From Gammaproteobacteria bacterium (GTDB taxonomy: Bacteria; Pseudomonadota; Gammaproteobacteria; Pseudomonadales; Azotimanducaceae), in the NCBI GenBank assembly GCA_002719135.1, contig PBGU01000052.1:7294-44988 (forward strand): a stretch of DNA of 37,695 bases, given 5' to 3'. The position numbers and the translations under genes are program-made. This document shows positions 7,773 to 16,531 of the stretch, one piece after another (the first letter of the stretch is position 1; the number at the start of each line of letters is the position of its first letter). The notes under the pieces were generated by a model, which saw only the letters and a list, made by a program, of their open reading frames with translations, was not told where the DNA came from and searched no databases.

Positions 7773-8866
7773 TATTCTCTCGACTCGAAATCGATTCTCG
7801 GATCCACCAGGGTGTAGACGATATCGCCGACCAAGTGCATCACGAGTCCGATGAGGGTGAAACAAAAAACCGTTCCAAAAAGGATCGGGTAGTCGCGCTT
7901 GAGCAACGCTTCGTAGCTTAGAAGTCCCATGCCGTCGAGTGAGAAGATCACTTCGATCAATACCGAGCCAGTAAAAAGAATGCCCACAAATGCCGCTGGG
8001 AAGCCGGCGATGATGATCAGCATCGCGTTTCGAAATACGTGACCGTAGAGTACGCGCCTCTCCGTGAGTCCCTTGGCTTGTGCTGTTAGAACGAACTGCT
8101 TGCTGATTTCCTCGAGAAAGGAATTCTTGGTGAGCATCGTTAGTGTTGCGAAACCGCCGATTGTTAGTGACGCGATGGGTAAGGCGAGGTGCCAAAAATA
8201 ATCAACCCACCAGTCCCAAAGAGGTAACTCACTCGCATTTTCGGCATGAAGGCCCCTAAGAGGAAACAGGTCGAAATAATTCCCGCCGGCAAATACCACG
8301 ATCAGAAGGATTGCGAGAATAAATCCCGGGATCGCGTAACCAACGAAGATGACGGTACTTGTCCAGAAATCGAAACGCGTTCCATCCCGAGTCGATTTTG
8401 CGATGCCTAAAGGAATGGATATTCCATAAATCAGCAGCAGTGACCAAAGGCCAAGCGAGATCGACACCGGCATCCGTTCGACCACCAGTTCCACGACGGG
8501 CCGATCTTGGAAATAACTTGTTCCAAAATCGAGTCGTAGATAGTTCTTAAGCATGGAAAAAAAGCGCTCGTGGACGGGCTTGTCAAAACCGAACTGTTTC
8601 TCGAGGTCAGCGATTAGCTCGGGGTCCAGTCCGTACGTGGCGGGATTTTGGGTCGCCGCATTCTGTTCCATCGCTTGCGACGACATCCCCGTATCGCCGC
8701 CTCCACTAATCGCGGACGTGGTGGACATTTGCCCCATCGTCGCCTTCGCAATGATCTGTTCGATGGGCCCACCGGGGGCAAACTGCACGATCGTGAAATT
8801 GATCAGAATGACCCCGAACAACGTCGGGATGATCAGTAAGAGGCGGCGTAAAACATACTTACCCAT
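7772..8866 (-). CDS. yejB: ABC transporter permease, YejB-like
   Basis: A 364-residue permease, the usual YejB length. The N-terminus MGKYVLRRLLL-x-IPTLFGV is the classic start of DppB/OppB/YejB proteins, with an APGGP segment right after the first span. A long periplasmic insertion (near 44-105, with a Gly/Ser/Thr-rich part) is typical of YejB compared with OppB. The coupling loop (QAKGLTERRVLYGHVFRNA, near 265) should contact the ATPase. It begins three bases after the yejA stop and ends overlapping yejE, so yejA-B-E form a tight operon. The inferred role is uptake of short peptides or peptide-like compounds. Confidence 0.94.
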   Translation of the reverse strand: MGKYVLRRLLLIIPTLFGVILINFTIVQFAPGGPIEQIIAKATMGQMSTTSAISGGGDTGMSSQAMEQNAATQNPATYGLDPELIADLEKQFGFDKPVHERFFSMLKNYLRLDFGTSYFQDRPVVELVVERMPVSISLGLWSLLLIYGISIPLGIAKSTRDGTRFDFWTSTVIFVGYAIPGFILAILLIVVFAGGNYFDLFPLRGLHAENASELPLWDWWVDYFWHLALPIASLTIGGFATLTMLTKNSFLEEISKQFVLTAQAKGLTERRVLYGHVFRNAMLIIIAGFPAAFVGILFTGSVLIEVIFSLDGMGLLSYEALLKRDYPILFGTVFCFTLIGLVMHLVGDIVYTLVDPRIDFESRE

Positions 8867-8869
8867 CGA

Positions 8870-10744
8870 CTATTTCGCGCTGTTCAATGATTTGAGTCCT
8901 TCCGCCACACGCCGCGCCTTGTTTTCGTCCCACCACCACGCATCCAAGATCGGCACGCGTGATAACGGTGAAGTTTCAACTTCTCCGAACTTGTCCCAGT
9001 GCACTAATCGGTATCCCGGTTGCGCCATTCCCGGGATGAAGTAGAAGCTCCAGAGCAGTACCCGGTCAAGCGCGCGTGTGGATGCATATAAATCGTCAGC
9101 AGTGCGAGATTGAATCACCTTTTCGATTAATGCATCGACGATGGGGTCTTTAATCCCTGCCCAGTTGAGACTGTAGTCCTGCCCGGCTGCAAGGCTCCCG
9201 AAGCGATTTCTTAGATCAAGTCCCGGGGTATTGCTGGGTATGTAGAGGTAGGCGCCTCCGTCGAAAGTGCTCGTTCGCATCCGGTGTTGCCAATGTGAGT
9301 TCTCTGGGGCAATCGCCGTGGTCTCGATCCCGATTTGATTTAACTGAGAGATGTACGGCATTTCGGCGCGACGTAGCATTGGTGACACGAAAACGAAATC
9401 GATGGAGAAACGTTCGTTGGTATCCTTATGGCGGAGCTCAGCATTGCGAAGTTCCCAACCCGCCTCTGATAGGAGTTCGAGCGCTCGAACGATGTTGTCA
9501 CGGTTGGTACCAAAACCGTCCGACGGAGGCTGCTTAAAGGGCGTTGTAAATACCCTAGGCGACAGTTGGTCTCGAAACGGCTCCAACAGTTTGAGCTCGG
9601 CTGGGCCAGGCAAGCCGGTGTGCGCCATGGGCGAATTGTGGAAAAACGATGTTCCGTGATCGTAAAAACCAAACAATATGACTCGATTGATCCAACTGAA
9701 ATCGTATAGCAGCCACAAAGCTTCACGAACCCGAATATCTTGAAAGCGGGGACGGTCAAGGTTCCAAAAAATGGGCCACCAGAGCCCCCAAACGCGAGTG
9801 ATGTAACGCAAGTCAGCTTTAAATAGGCCTGCTTTCACTGCCGGAAAGTTGTATTCAGTCGTCCATGCCTTGGAGACGGTTTCTTCGCGCGCGTCGATCA
9901 CGTCCGCCTTGTGGGCTTCAAGCATGACGTTTTCATCGCGAAAATAGTCAAATTTCACGTTGTTCCAGTTGTAGCGTCCACGGTTCACTGGTATGTCTCG
10001 ACCCCAGTAGTTCTCGACGCGTTCGTATTCGAGCGATCGGCCGAAATCGACGCGTTTCAGCCTATACGGGCCGCTCCCTAAAGGTGCCTCGACGGTGGTC
10101 TTGGATATATCTCGCGACTGCCAATAATGCTTGGGCAAGATCGATAACCCCCCGTAGGCGAACGGCATGATCGGATTGATTTGTGCGTTTGCTCGGGTAA
10201 CAAAACAGAGTTCTCGTTCTCCGAAAGCATAGACGCGGACGAGATCCTGTAACGCTGTTCTGAGGGACACCGAACCGTGTTCCTTAAAGACGTTAAAGCT
10301 GAACAGAACGTCCTCTACTGTGAGGGGTTCTCCATCGTGCCAATACGCGCCGGCGCGAAGTTTGAACGCAACCCAACGGTACTGAGGATCGACGGCGATA
10401 CCCTCCGCGAGACGGCCGTATTGACTCGCTGGTTCGTCAATCGCGGGTTCGAGCAGCCGATCGTAGACGAGTGTCCTGGAACCAACAAAGTCGAATCCAG
10501 CAGCGATGCGTCCCTTTTCAAGGATGCCGTTGAAATTGTCGAAGGTCCCCATGTCGGGTAGACGTAGGAGGCCGCTTTTTGGTGCGAGGGGGTTGCTATA
10601 GGTGAAGTGTGGGAAGTCGGCTGGATACTTCAGCGGGAGCACGTAAGAGATGCCATGAGAATAGTCAGGCGTTGAGCATGGACGATCGTTCGCCGTGGCG
10701 AAGACCGCGACGAGTGCGATCATGGCGTATGAGAATTGCTTCAT
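8870..10744 (-). CDS. yejA: Extracellular solute-binding protein, YejA-like (SBP family 5)
   Basis: A 624-residue periplasmic binding protein of the peptide/nickel family. The N-terminus MKQFSYAMIALVAVFA followed by a polar stretch is a plausible Sec signal peptide, though the h-region is short. Family features include LPDMGTFDNFN, a GLVYD-like RTLVYDRLLEP, a LRAGAYWHDGEPLTVEDVLFSF block near 130-150 and a GSGPYRLKRVDFGRSLEYERV block near 225. The C-terminal WWWDENKA segment is characteristic of YejA homologues. It captures peptide-like solutes and delivers them to YejB and YejE. The ATG has AGGGG upstream. It is the first gene of the operon; the 206 bases before it, shared with the divergent SDR gene, presumably hold the promoter. 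Confidence 0.93.
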   Translation of the reverse strand: MKQFSYAMIALVAVFATANDRPCSTPDYSHGISYVLPLKYPADFPHFTYSNPLAPKSGLLRLPDMGTFDNFNGILEKGRIAAGFDFVGSRTLVYDRLLEPAIDEPASQYGRLAEGIAVDPQYRWVAFKLRAGAYWHDGEPLTVEDVLFSFNVFKEHGSVSLRTALQDLVRVYAFGERELCFVTRANAQINPIMPFAYGGLSILPKHYWQSRDISKTTVEAPLGSGPYRLKRVDFGRSLEYERVENYWGRDIPVNRGRYNWNNVKFDYFRDENVMLEAHKADVIDAREETVSKAWTTEYNFPAVKAGLFKADLRYITRVWGLWWPIFWNLDRPRFQDIRVREALWLLYDFSWINRVILFGFYDHGTSFFHNSPMAHTGLPGPAELKLLEPFRDQLSPRVFTTPFKQPPSDGFGTNRDNIVRALELLSEAGWELRNAELRHKDTNERFSIDFVFVSPMLRRAEMPYISQLNQIGIETTAIAPENSHWQHRMRTSTFDGGAYLYIPSNTPGLDLRNRFGSLAAGQDYSLNWAGIKDPIVDALIEKVIQSRTADDLYASTRALDRVLLWSFYFIPGMAQPGYRLVHWDKFGEVETSPLSRVPILDAWWWDENKARRVAEGLKSLNSAK

Positions 10745-10839
10745 CTTGCCCCTAGCGACGTCACCTCTTTTCTTGAGTCCGACAATCTATCGGAGATACG
10801 AACAGATGGGTATTAGCGCTTTGTTATCGAGCCCGATCG

Positions 10840-10877
10840 GTGACCGACAGCCGCCTTCAATGCAAGCGCTCGGTCAC
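10840..10877. repeat. Inverted repeat between yejA and the SDR gene
   Basis: Two perfect 8-base arms, GTGACCGA (10840-10847) and TCGGTCAC (10870-10877), are separated by 22 bases in the divergent intergenic region. This could be an operator for a dimeric regulator or a hairpin in the leader RNA. No regulator family is implied by the sequence. Confidence 0.3.
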
Positions 10878-10950
10878 TCGATTGCAACAGTTGCAGCATG
10901 CGCCAATGAAGCTGCTAATCTAGCCCGTTAAGTGGTGCGGAGTGGAATTC

Positions 10951-11733
10951 ATGGGAGTGAAAACAGAACTATTCGATTTAAGCGGGCGTGTCGCGCTTCT
11001 GACAGGGGCTTCAAAGGGCATGGGACTTTCGATGGCCGAAGGACTTGCTGAACACGGCGCAAGGGTCGTTGTGTCCAGTCGTAAGCTAGATCAGTGTGAA
11101 ACCGCCTGCGATCAGATCAACGCCAAGTGCGGGGATGGCTCTGCCACTCCCATCGTCTGCAATATCGGATACAAAGAACAACTTGAAAGATTGGTGAGTG
11201 AGACTCGCGCACAACTGGGTGCGATTGATATTTTGATATGCAACGCGGGGGTCAATCCTTTCTACGGGCCGATGTCGGAAATTCCGGACGAAGCCTATGA
11301 CAAGATTATGAATGCCAACGTGCGATCGAACCATTGGTTATGCCAAATGGTAGCACCGGATATGGTGGCATCGGGTCGTGGATCCATGATGATTACATCC
11401 AGCACGGGAGCTTTTGCTGGTTCAGAGGCCCTGGGGACGTACGCAATTTCTAAGCTTGCTGATATCGCGTTGGTCCGGAATTTAGCGTTGGAATATGGTC
11501 CGAAGGGCGTTCGGGTAAACGCGATTTGTCCTGGCCTGATTCGGACAGATTTTGCCAAGGCGCTGTGGGACAACCCCGAAGCAAAACGTAACGCGGAAAC
11601 GACAACGCCGATGCGGAGACTTGGTGAGTCGGACGACTTCAAAGGGATCGCGGTTTTTCTTGCATCGGATGCGAGCGAGTACATGACGGGTCAAGCAGTC
11701 GCTGTTTGTGGCGGTACGCACATGTGGCGATAG
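10951..11733 (+). CDS. Short-chain dehydrogenase/reductase (SDR)
   Basis: A 260-residue classical SDR. The cofactor motif TGASKGMG lies at residues 18-25, CNAG-V-N near 92, the catalytic Ser in SSTGAF near 151, and the YxxxK pair at about Y164/K168. The C-terminal CPGLIRTDFAKA and GQAVAVCGGTHMW segments match the group that includes DHRS4-like and 3-oxoacyl-ACP-reductase-like enzymes. An Arg/Lys near residue 45 (SSRK) suggests NADP preference. It probably reduces or oxidises a carbonyl/alcohol; the substrate is unknown. ATG 10951 is chosen over an in-frame GTG at 10942 because CGGAG lies about 8 bases before it. It lies just upstream of polB with no obvious functional link. Confidence 0.9.
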   Translation: MGVKTELFDLSGRVALLTGASKGMGLSMAEGLAEHGARVVVSSRKLDQCETACDQINAKCGDGSATPIVCNIGYKEQLERLVSETRAQLGAIDILICNAGVNPFYGPMSEIPDEAYDKIMNANVRSNHWLCQMVAPDMVASGRGSMMITSSTGAFAGSEALGTYAISKLADIALVRNLALEYGPKGVRVNAICPGLIRTDFAKALWDNPEAKRNAETTTPMRRLGESDDFKGIAVFLASDASEYMTGQAVAVCGGTHMWR

Positions 11734-11780
11734 CGTTGAAGTACATGTCCGTACGATGATTATTCCGCGATCGCCCATCG

Positions 11781-14135
11781 TTGGGATTGTCGGACTACGC
11801 CGATATCGTGCGTGCTGAAGGATTTATCCTCCAAGCAAGTTACCGGGTGGAAAATCGGATTCCGGTGGTTCATCTCTACGGAAAACTCGCGAACGGTGAG
11901 TCGTTTCTCATCCGCGATCAGCGAGAGCGACCGCATTTTTACGTAGATCGGAAAGACGAGAAAAAAACACGGGCTGCTGGTGCAACCAGTTTCCACAAGT
12001 CCACCTCGCGATCGTTTAGCGGTGAACCCCTTGCGCGCGTTGACGTGGCACTACCAACGGATGTGCCGACACTCCGGGATCGACTGCATGACGTTGGCGT
12101 TGCGACCTACGAATCCGACGTGCGGTTTGCGACTCGATATTTGATCGATCGAAACGTGCGTGGTGGTTGCGTCATTCAGGGTGAGGCGCAGCATTCCAAG
12201 GAGGCGGGAATTGATTGGGTATTCAACGACCCCGTCGTCGAGCCAGGCCCAGTCGAGTTCTCGCCGAAACTTCTATCGTTTGATATTGAAACGGATCCCG
12301 AGGCTTCTCGGCTTTTGGCGATTTCTCTTTTTGGAGATTCCCTTGACGAAGTCTATATCGTTGCTCGCGACGGAGTCACGAGCATGCCAGAAAACGCCAT
12401 CGGCTTTCCGTCAGAGGCGGCTGTTCTCGACGCTTTTATCGAGAAGGTTCGAAGCTTTGATCCCGATGTTTTGACGGGGTGGAACGTTATCGGTTTTGAC
12501 TTGCGGGTCCTGGATGGGGTCGCGAGGCGGCATGGCCGTTCCTTTGAGATGGGCCGAGGCGGCGGTGCACTGCGATTGCGGCTCGCGGAGGGACGCTTTG
12601 GCAACGACCAGGCGACGATACCGGGCCGTGTGGTGCTTGACGGCATCGACTTGTTGCGTGGCGCGTACATCCGCATGGATGATTATTCCTTAGACGCCGT
12701 TGCACGTTCTGTACTTGGTGAAGGCAAGCTGGTCAAAGGCGACGTCGGTAATCGTGCCGAAGAAATTCTCGATCGCTATCACCACGATCTGGCCGGCTTC
12801 GCAGCGTACGCGAGGGCCGATGCGCGGTTGGCGTACCAGATTCTTGAAAAACTGGGTCTGATTAATCTCAGCGTGGCGCGCAGCAAGCTAACAGGCATGT
12901 CTCTAGACCGGGTCGCTGCAAGCATCGCGTCATTCGACTTTGTTTACCTTGCTGCGTTATCCGAAAAACACGTCCGCGCGCCCGCTGTTCATTCGCCGAA
13001 CGCTCGGAGATCATCGGCGCAAGGCGGGGGCCACGTCTTGGAGCCCGTCACCGGCATGCACGAAAACGTTTGGGTTCTTGATTATAAGAGTTTGTATCCC
13101 AGCCTGATGCGTACCTTCAATATCGATCCGCTGACTTACGTCGCGCCGGGAGCGGAAAATAACGATGACATCTGCACGCCGAGCGGTGTGGCTTTCCATC
13201 GCGGTGAAGCCATCCTTCCAAACATCCTCGATGATCTCTTTCGGGCGCGTGAACAGGCTAAAACGGACAAAGACGAGGTGGCCTCGCAAGCCATCAAAAT
13301 CCTCATGAATTCATTTTATGGGGTACTTGGTACGCCTGGGTGCCGATTTCATAATCCCGATATTGCGAACAGCATTACGGGGCTCGGCCGCCACTTCCTT
13401 CTCTGGTCAAAGGCGTGGTTCGAGAAGGCAGGTTTCGACGTGGTCTACGGAGACACGGACAGTGTCTTCGTCCGCTCGGGCATCGACGATTCGCGAGAGG
13501 CCAAAGACGAAGTCTACAACCTGACGGCCTCGATCAACGCCGACTTAGCGCGTTATGTTAAGGATACCTGGCGGGTAGAAAGTCGGCTCGAGTTGGAGTT
13601 CGAGAAACTGTACCGACGGCTATTTTTACCCCTGATTCGTCATGGGTCGGCAGGAGCGCGTAAGCGCTACGCCGGGGTCGTTGAGGGGGAAGACGGTGTG
13701 GAGTTTGTGGGCATGGAGGTCGTGCGTCGCGATTGGACTGAGTTAGCCAAGAACGTACAGCGTGAACTATATCTACGATTATTTGATGATGGCCCCGTTC
13801 TCGGTTTCTTACGTGGTTATGTGAGAGATCTTCGCTTGGGAAAACTGGACAATCTCTTGGTATATCGCAAGGGCTTGCGGAAAGCTTTGCACGAATATAC
13901 CGCGATCACCCCGCCGCATGTTGTTGCGGCCCGCAAAGCAAAAACTCTGAGCCGTGTTGTTTCCTACGTCGTCACGACGGCGGGACCGGAACCGTTGGAC
14001 AACGTTCAACACGAGTTGGACCGAGAACACTATGTCCAACGCCAAGTTCGACCTGTAGCTGAACCAGTTCTAGGCGTCATGGGTCTGGACTTCGACCGAG
14101 CGATCGGCGATGACAGACAGTTGGGATTGTTCTAA
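11781..14135 (+). CDS. polB: DNA polymerase II (family B, exonuclease-proficient)
   Basis: A 784-residue family B polymerase, close to the length of E. coli Pol II (783). The proofreading exonuclease motifs are intact: ExoI FDIET near 166, ExoII GWNVIGFD near 233 and ExoIII YARAD near 350. The polymerase motifs are intact too: DYKSLYPS near 433-440, K-x3-NSFYG near 505-513 and YGDTDS near 556-561, plus the KRYAGV segment near 631. The last five residues are QLGLF, the beta-clamp-binding peptide known from Pol II. It should extend damaged or stalled primers in translesion and restart synthesis. TTG 11781 (or TTG 11787) is the start, as no suitable ATG exists. I see no CTG-N10-CAG LexA box upstream, so SOS control is not evident here. 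Confidence 0.96.
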   Translation: MGLSDYADIVRAEGFILQASYRVENRIPVVHLYGKLANGESFLIRDQRERPHFYVDRKDEKKTRAAGATSFHKSTSRSFSGEPLARVDVALPTDVPTLRDRLHDVGVATYESDVRFATRYLIDRNVRGGCVIQGEAQHSKEAGIDWVFNDPVVEPGPVEFSPKLLSFDIETDPEASRLLAISLFGDSLDEVYIVARDGVTSMPENAIGFPSEAAVLDAFIEKVRSFDPDVLTGWNVIGFDLRVLDGVARRHGRSFEMGRGGGALRLRLAEGRFGNDQATIPGRVVLDGIDLLRGAYIRMDDYSLDAVARSVLGEGKLVKGDVGNRAEEILDRYHHDLAGFAAYARADARLAYQILEKLGLINLSVARSKLTGMSLDRVAASIASFDFVYLAALSEKHVRAPAVHSPNARRSSAQGGGHVLEPVTGMHENVWVLDYKSLYPSLMRTFNIDPLTYVAPGAENNDDICTPSGVAFHRGEAILPNILDDLFRAREQAKTDKDEVASQAIKILMNSFYGVLGTPGCRFHNPDIANSITGLGRHFLLWSKAWFEKAGFDVVYGDTDSVFVRSGIDDSREAKDEVYNLTASINADLARYVKDTWRVESRLELEFEKLYRRLFLPLIRHGSAGARKRYAGVVEGEDGVEFVGMEVVRRDWTELAKNVQRELYLRLFDDGPVLGFLRGYVRDLRLGKLDNLLVYRKGLRKALHEYTAITPPHVVAARKAKTLSRVVSYVVTTAGPEPLDNVQHELDREHYVQRQVRPVAEPVLGVMGLDFDRAIGDDRQLGLF

Positions 14136-14228
14136 CCGATCTCGAAGCCTGGACCGAGCGATACTCAAGCGCGGATCTTTTGTGGAGCCAAATTACGCTG
14201 TGATGCTATCGCTTCGTGCGCAACCTCG

Positions 14229-15638
14229 TTATTCCACATGGGCGATCAGTGGCCACGGCATTTCTGCTTCAAGCTGGGCGGCGAGTTGCAATAGTGTTGC
14301 TTCTTCACCGAAACGAGCCGCAAATTGGACTCCCACGGGCAAGCCTTCGGTGGTTCTGTGAAGGGGTAACGAGATGGCGGGTTGACCGGTCGCGTTGTAG
14401 AGATTCGTAAATCCCCAATAACTACCGAATCGCGCGCCGTAGACGTCGGGATCGTCGTTCGGGTCGAGCCATCCAATCCTGACCGGCGGACAAACCAGCG
14501 TTGGGCTAAGGACCACGTCCCAATTTTCCATGAAAGTGGCCATCTCTCGGCTCAATTGATGCATGCGCTGTATCGACTTGACGTAATTTGTTGCCGATAA
14601 CCGCTGCCCAATTTCAACGCTCCGCAGAGTATTGCGCTCCAGGTAGTCGAGTGTTGGTTCGACCCCGAGGCTCGTGCAGCGTGCGAGGACTGTGTGGGCG
14701 ACGTTGGCGAGTATCACGGAGCCCACGGCAACCCCCCATTCCTCGTGGTCTAAAGGTAACGCTTGTTCGTCGATCACGTGACCCATTTGAGCAAGCGCTG
14801 ATGCAACCTTTTGAACTGCGTCAAGGCACTCTGGATGGGCGTCGTGACCAGTGAACGCGCGACAATCGATGGCGACGCGCAGAGTACCGGGATGGTCATT
14901 CAAGCGAGTAAAAAAAGAACCCGAATCACTTGGACCACAGTACGGATCCCCCGGCATAGGACCCTGGACGGCATCGAGTAACGCAGCGCTGTCTCGAACG
15001 GTTCGCGACACGACGTTTCCGGTAGACATACCGCCCCAACCTTCACCAACGTCCGGACCCAGCGGCGTTCGGCCGCGACTTGGTTTTAAACCCACGAGGC
15101 CACAACAAGAGGCGGGGATACGGATGGATCCGCCTCCATCCGTTGCGTGAGCGACCGGCACGATACCGGCAGCGACCGAGGCTGCTGCGCCTCCGCTGGA
15201 ACCGCCAGGCGTGTGATCGGTACTCCAGGGATTTCGACACGCGCCTAAGGCGACGGACTCGGTGGTGGCGGCGAGGCCGACTTCGGGAGTGTTCGTTTTT
15301 CCTATGATATTCAGTCCGGCATTCTTAAAACGGATCACGACGTGGCCGTCGTGATCCGGTACGTAATCTTGAAAAAGCCGACTACCCATACTGGTCGGTA
15401 CGCCGGCGACGTGATTGAGGTCTTTGACCAAAAACGGCACGCCGTGGAGGGGTCCTTGGGGAGCCCGTTCGGCATACTCCCTCGCCGTATCATAGGTCGG
15501 GGTAACAATCGCGTTGATTTTCGGATTAATAGTTTCCGCTCGGTCGATCGCGGCGTCGACGAGCTCAGCTGGAGTCGCGTCGCCCGCTCGTACGAGCTCG
15601 GCAAGCGCCACGGCATCGTATTTTTCGTAGTCGTTCAT
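14229..15638 (-). CDS. Amidase signature family protein
   Basis: A 469-residue amidase with an apparently complete Ser-cisSer-Lys triad: Lys72 in FLVKDLN, the cis-Ser in GGSSGG (147-148) and the nucleophile Ser171 in DGGGSIRIP. The glycine/serine-rich core continues with GLVGLKPSRGRTP. There is no signal peptide. The family hydrolyses aryl or alkyl amides, 6-aminohexanoate dimers, or the amide of Glu-tRNA(Gln) in GatA; here the lack of gatB/gatC neighbours and the divergent C-terminus argue against GatA. The ATG has AGGAG about 9 bases upstream. It is convergent with polB and divergent from the NTF2-like gene. Confidence 0.9.
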   Translation of the reverse strand: MNDYEKYDAVALAELVRAGDATPAELVDAAIDRAETINPKINAIVTPTYDTAREYAERAPQGPLHGVPFLVKDLNHVAGVPTSMGSRLFQDYVPDHDGHVVIRFKNAGLNIIGKTNTPEVGLAATTESVALGACRNPWSTDHTPGGSSGGAAASVAAGIVPVAHATDGGGSIRIPASCCGLVGLKPSRGRTPLGPDVGEGWGGMSTGNVVSRTVRDSAALLDAVQGPMPGDPYCGPSDSGSFFTRLNDHPGTLRVAIDCRAFTGHDAHPECLDAVQKVASALAQMGHVIDEQALPLDHEEWGVAVGSVILANVAHTVLARCTSLGVEPTLDYLERNTLRSVEIGQRLSATNYVKSIQRMHQLSREMATFMENWDVVLSPTLVCPPVRIGWLDPNDDPDVYGARFGSYWGFTNLYNATGQPAISLPLHRTTEGLPVGVQFAARFGEEATLLQLAAQLEAEMPWPLIAHVE

Positions 15639-15838
15639 TGACTGAATACTCCTGTCCTGGTGTGGACTCTATATATTGCGTAAAGCGATTGGGCGTCGCC
15701 TCGCATGCAGTCGGGTATAGGACCATGAATGCAAGATCAGTGCGATACAAGCAGGGGATGTAGGGATAGACTCGGGGCGAGGTCTGGGACCAACGAACCA
15801 CCAGACGACACGGGCTTGGGCACAAGAAGGGGCGGCAT

Positions 15839-16531
15839 ATGGGCCAGCGTTCAGCGCTAGATGCGTATCGTCACTTTTTTGAAGCATTTAACAGTCGCGA
15901 TGTCACGTTGTTCTCGGGCGCCCTTAATTACCCTCACGTTCGTGTCTCATGGCGCCGAGACCCTGTCATTCTCTTGAACGCGACGGAACACACACGTAAT
16001 CACTCATGGGACTCCATCATTAAAACTGGGTGGGACCATACTGAAGCGTTGCCGCCAGAAGTTTTCTTTGATTCGAGCAAACAAGCACACATCTCTGGGG
16101 GATGGACGCGGTTCGACCGGGACGGTCGGGTCATCCTCGTCAATCGTGTTGTTTACATCGTCACGCGAGTCGCCGCGGGTTGGGGTATTCAATGCAGGTT
16201 TGGTATGGATGTCGGGGCGGATCCAGCAACATCACCGCAAAGCGACGCCGTAGACGTTGTGCGAGAGTACGTCAATGCATTAGCCCATGAAGATGAACGA
16301 AGCGCATTGTTGTACTGCTCGGACTCCTGTTACATCGTCGGTGTTGGCTCAGTGAATCGGGTCGAGGCGGCAGCTCGTCCAAGTAGATTCAGCGTCGAAA
16401 ATGCCGGTATCGATATCGTTCAAAGTGGCGATCACGCAGTTTCGATTGCGGTCAAAAGTGGTGACCGAATGGGACTTTTTTACGTAACCCAACAGGGTGG
16501 ATGGAAAATCAGGGCAATGACGTGGGCGTAG
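15839..16531 (+). CDS. Tandem NTF2/SnoaL-like fold protein
   Basis: A 230-residue soluble protein that looks like two successive cone-shaped NTF2-like domains: residues 1 to about 120 (ALDAYRHFFEAFNSRD opening, then strands ending GWGIQCRFGM) and about 135-230 (VVREYVNALAHEDERSALLY opening, ending GGWKIRAMTWA). The opening helix, Ala/Asn-x-x-D turn and closing W-x-I strand recur in each half, which is the basis for the call. No catalytic residues can be assigned. The ATG follows AAGAAGGGG. Its 3' end overlaps the aldo/keto reductase frame by 31 bases, suggesting coexpression. Confidence 0.65.
   Translation: MGQRSALDAYRHFFEAFNSRDVTLFSGALNYPHVRVSWRRDPVILLNATEHTRNHSWDSIIKTGWDHTEALPPEVFFDSSKQAHISGGWTRFDRDGRVILVNRVVYIVTRVAAGWGIQCRFGMDVGADPATSPQSDAVDVVREYVNALAHEDERSALLYCSDSCYIVGVGSVNRVEAAARPSRFSVENAGIDIVQSGDHAVSIAVKSGDRMGLFYVTQQGGWKIRAMTWA

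Noticed and set aside
6735..8195. 486-codon extended YejE frame
   Set aside because: The upstream part is antisense-phase sequence inside yejB; ATG 7772 overlaps the yejB stop and gives the normal YejE length and N-terminus.
14094..14162. Short direct repeat GACCGAGCGAT at the end of and just after polB
   Set aside because: The two 11-base copies have no further repeat structure and are likely chance in GC-balanced sequence.
14229..15638. GatA subunit of Glu-tRNA amidotransferase
   Set aside because: There is no gatB or gatC nearby, and amidase-signature proteins of this length are common stand-alone hydrolases.
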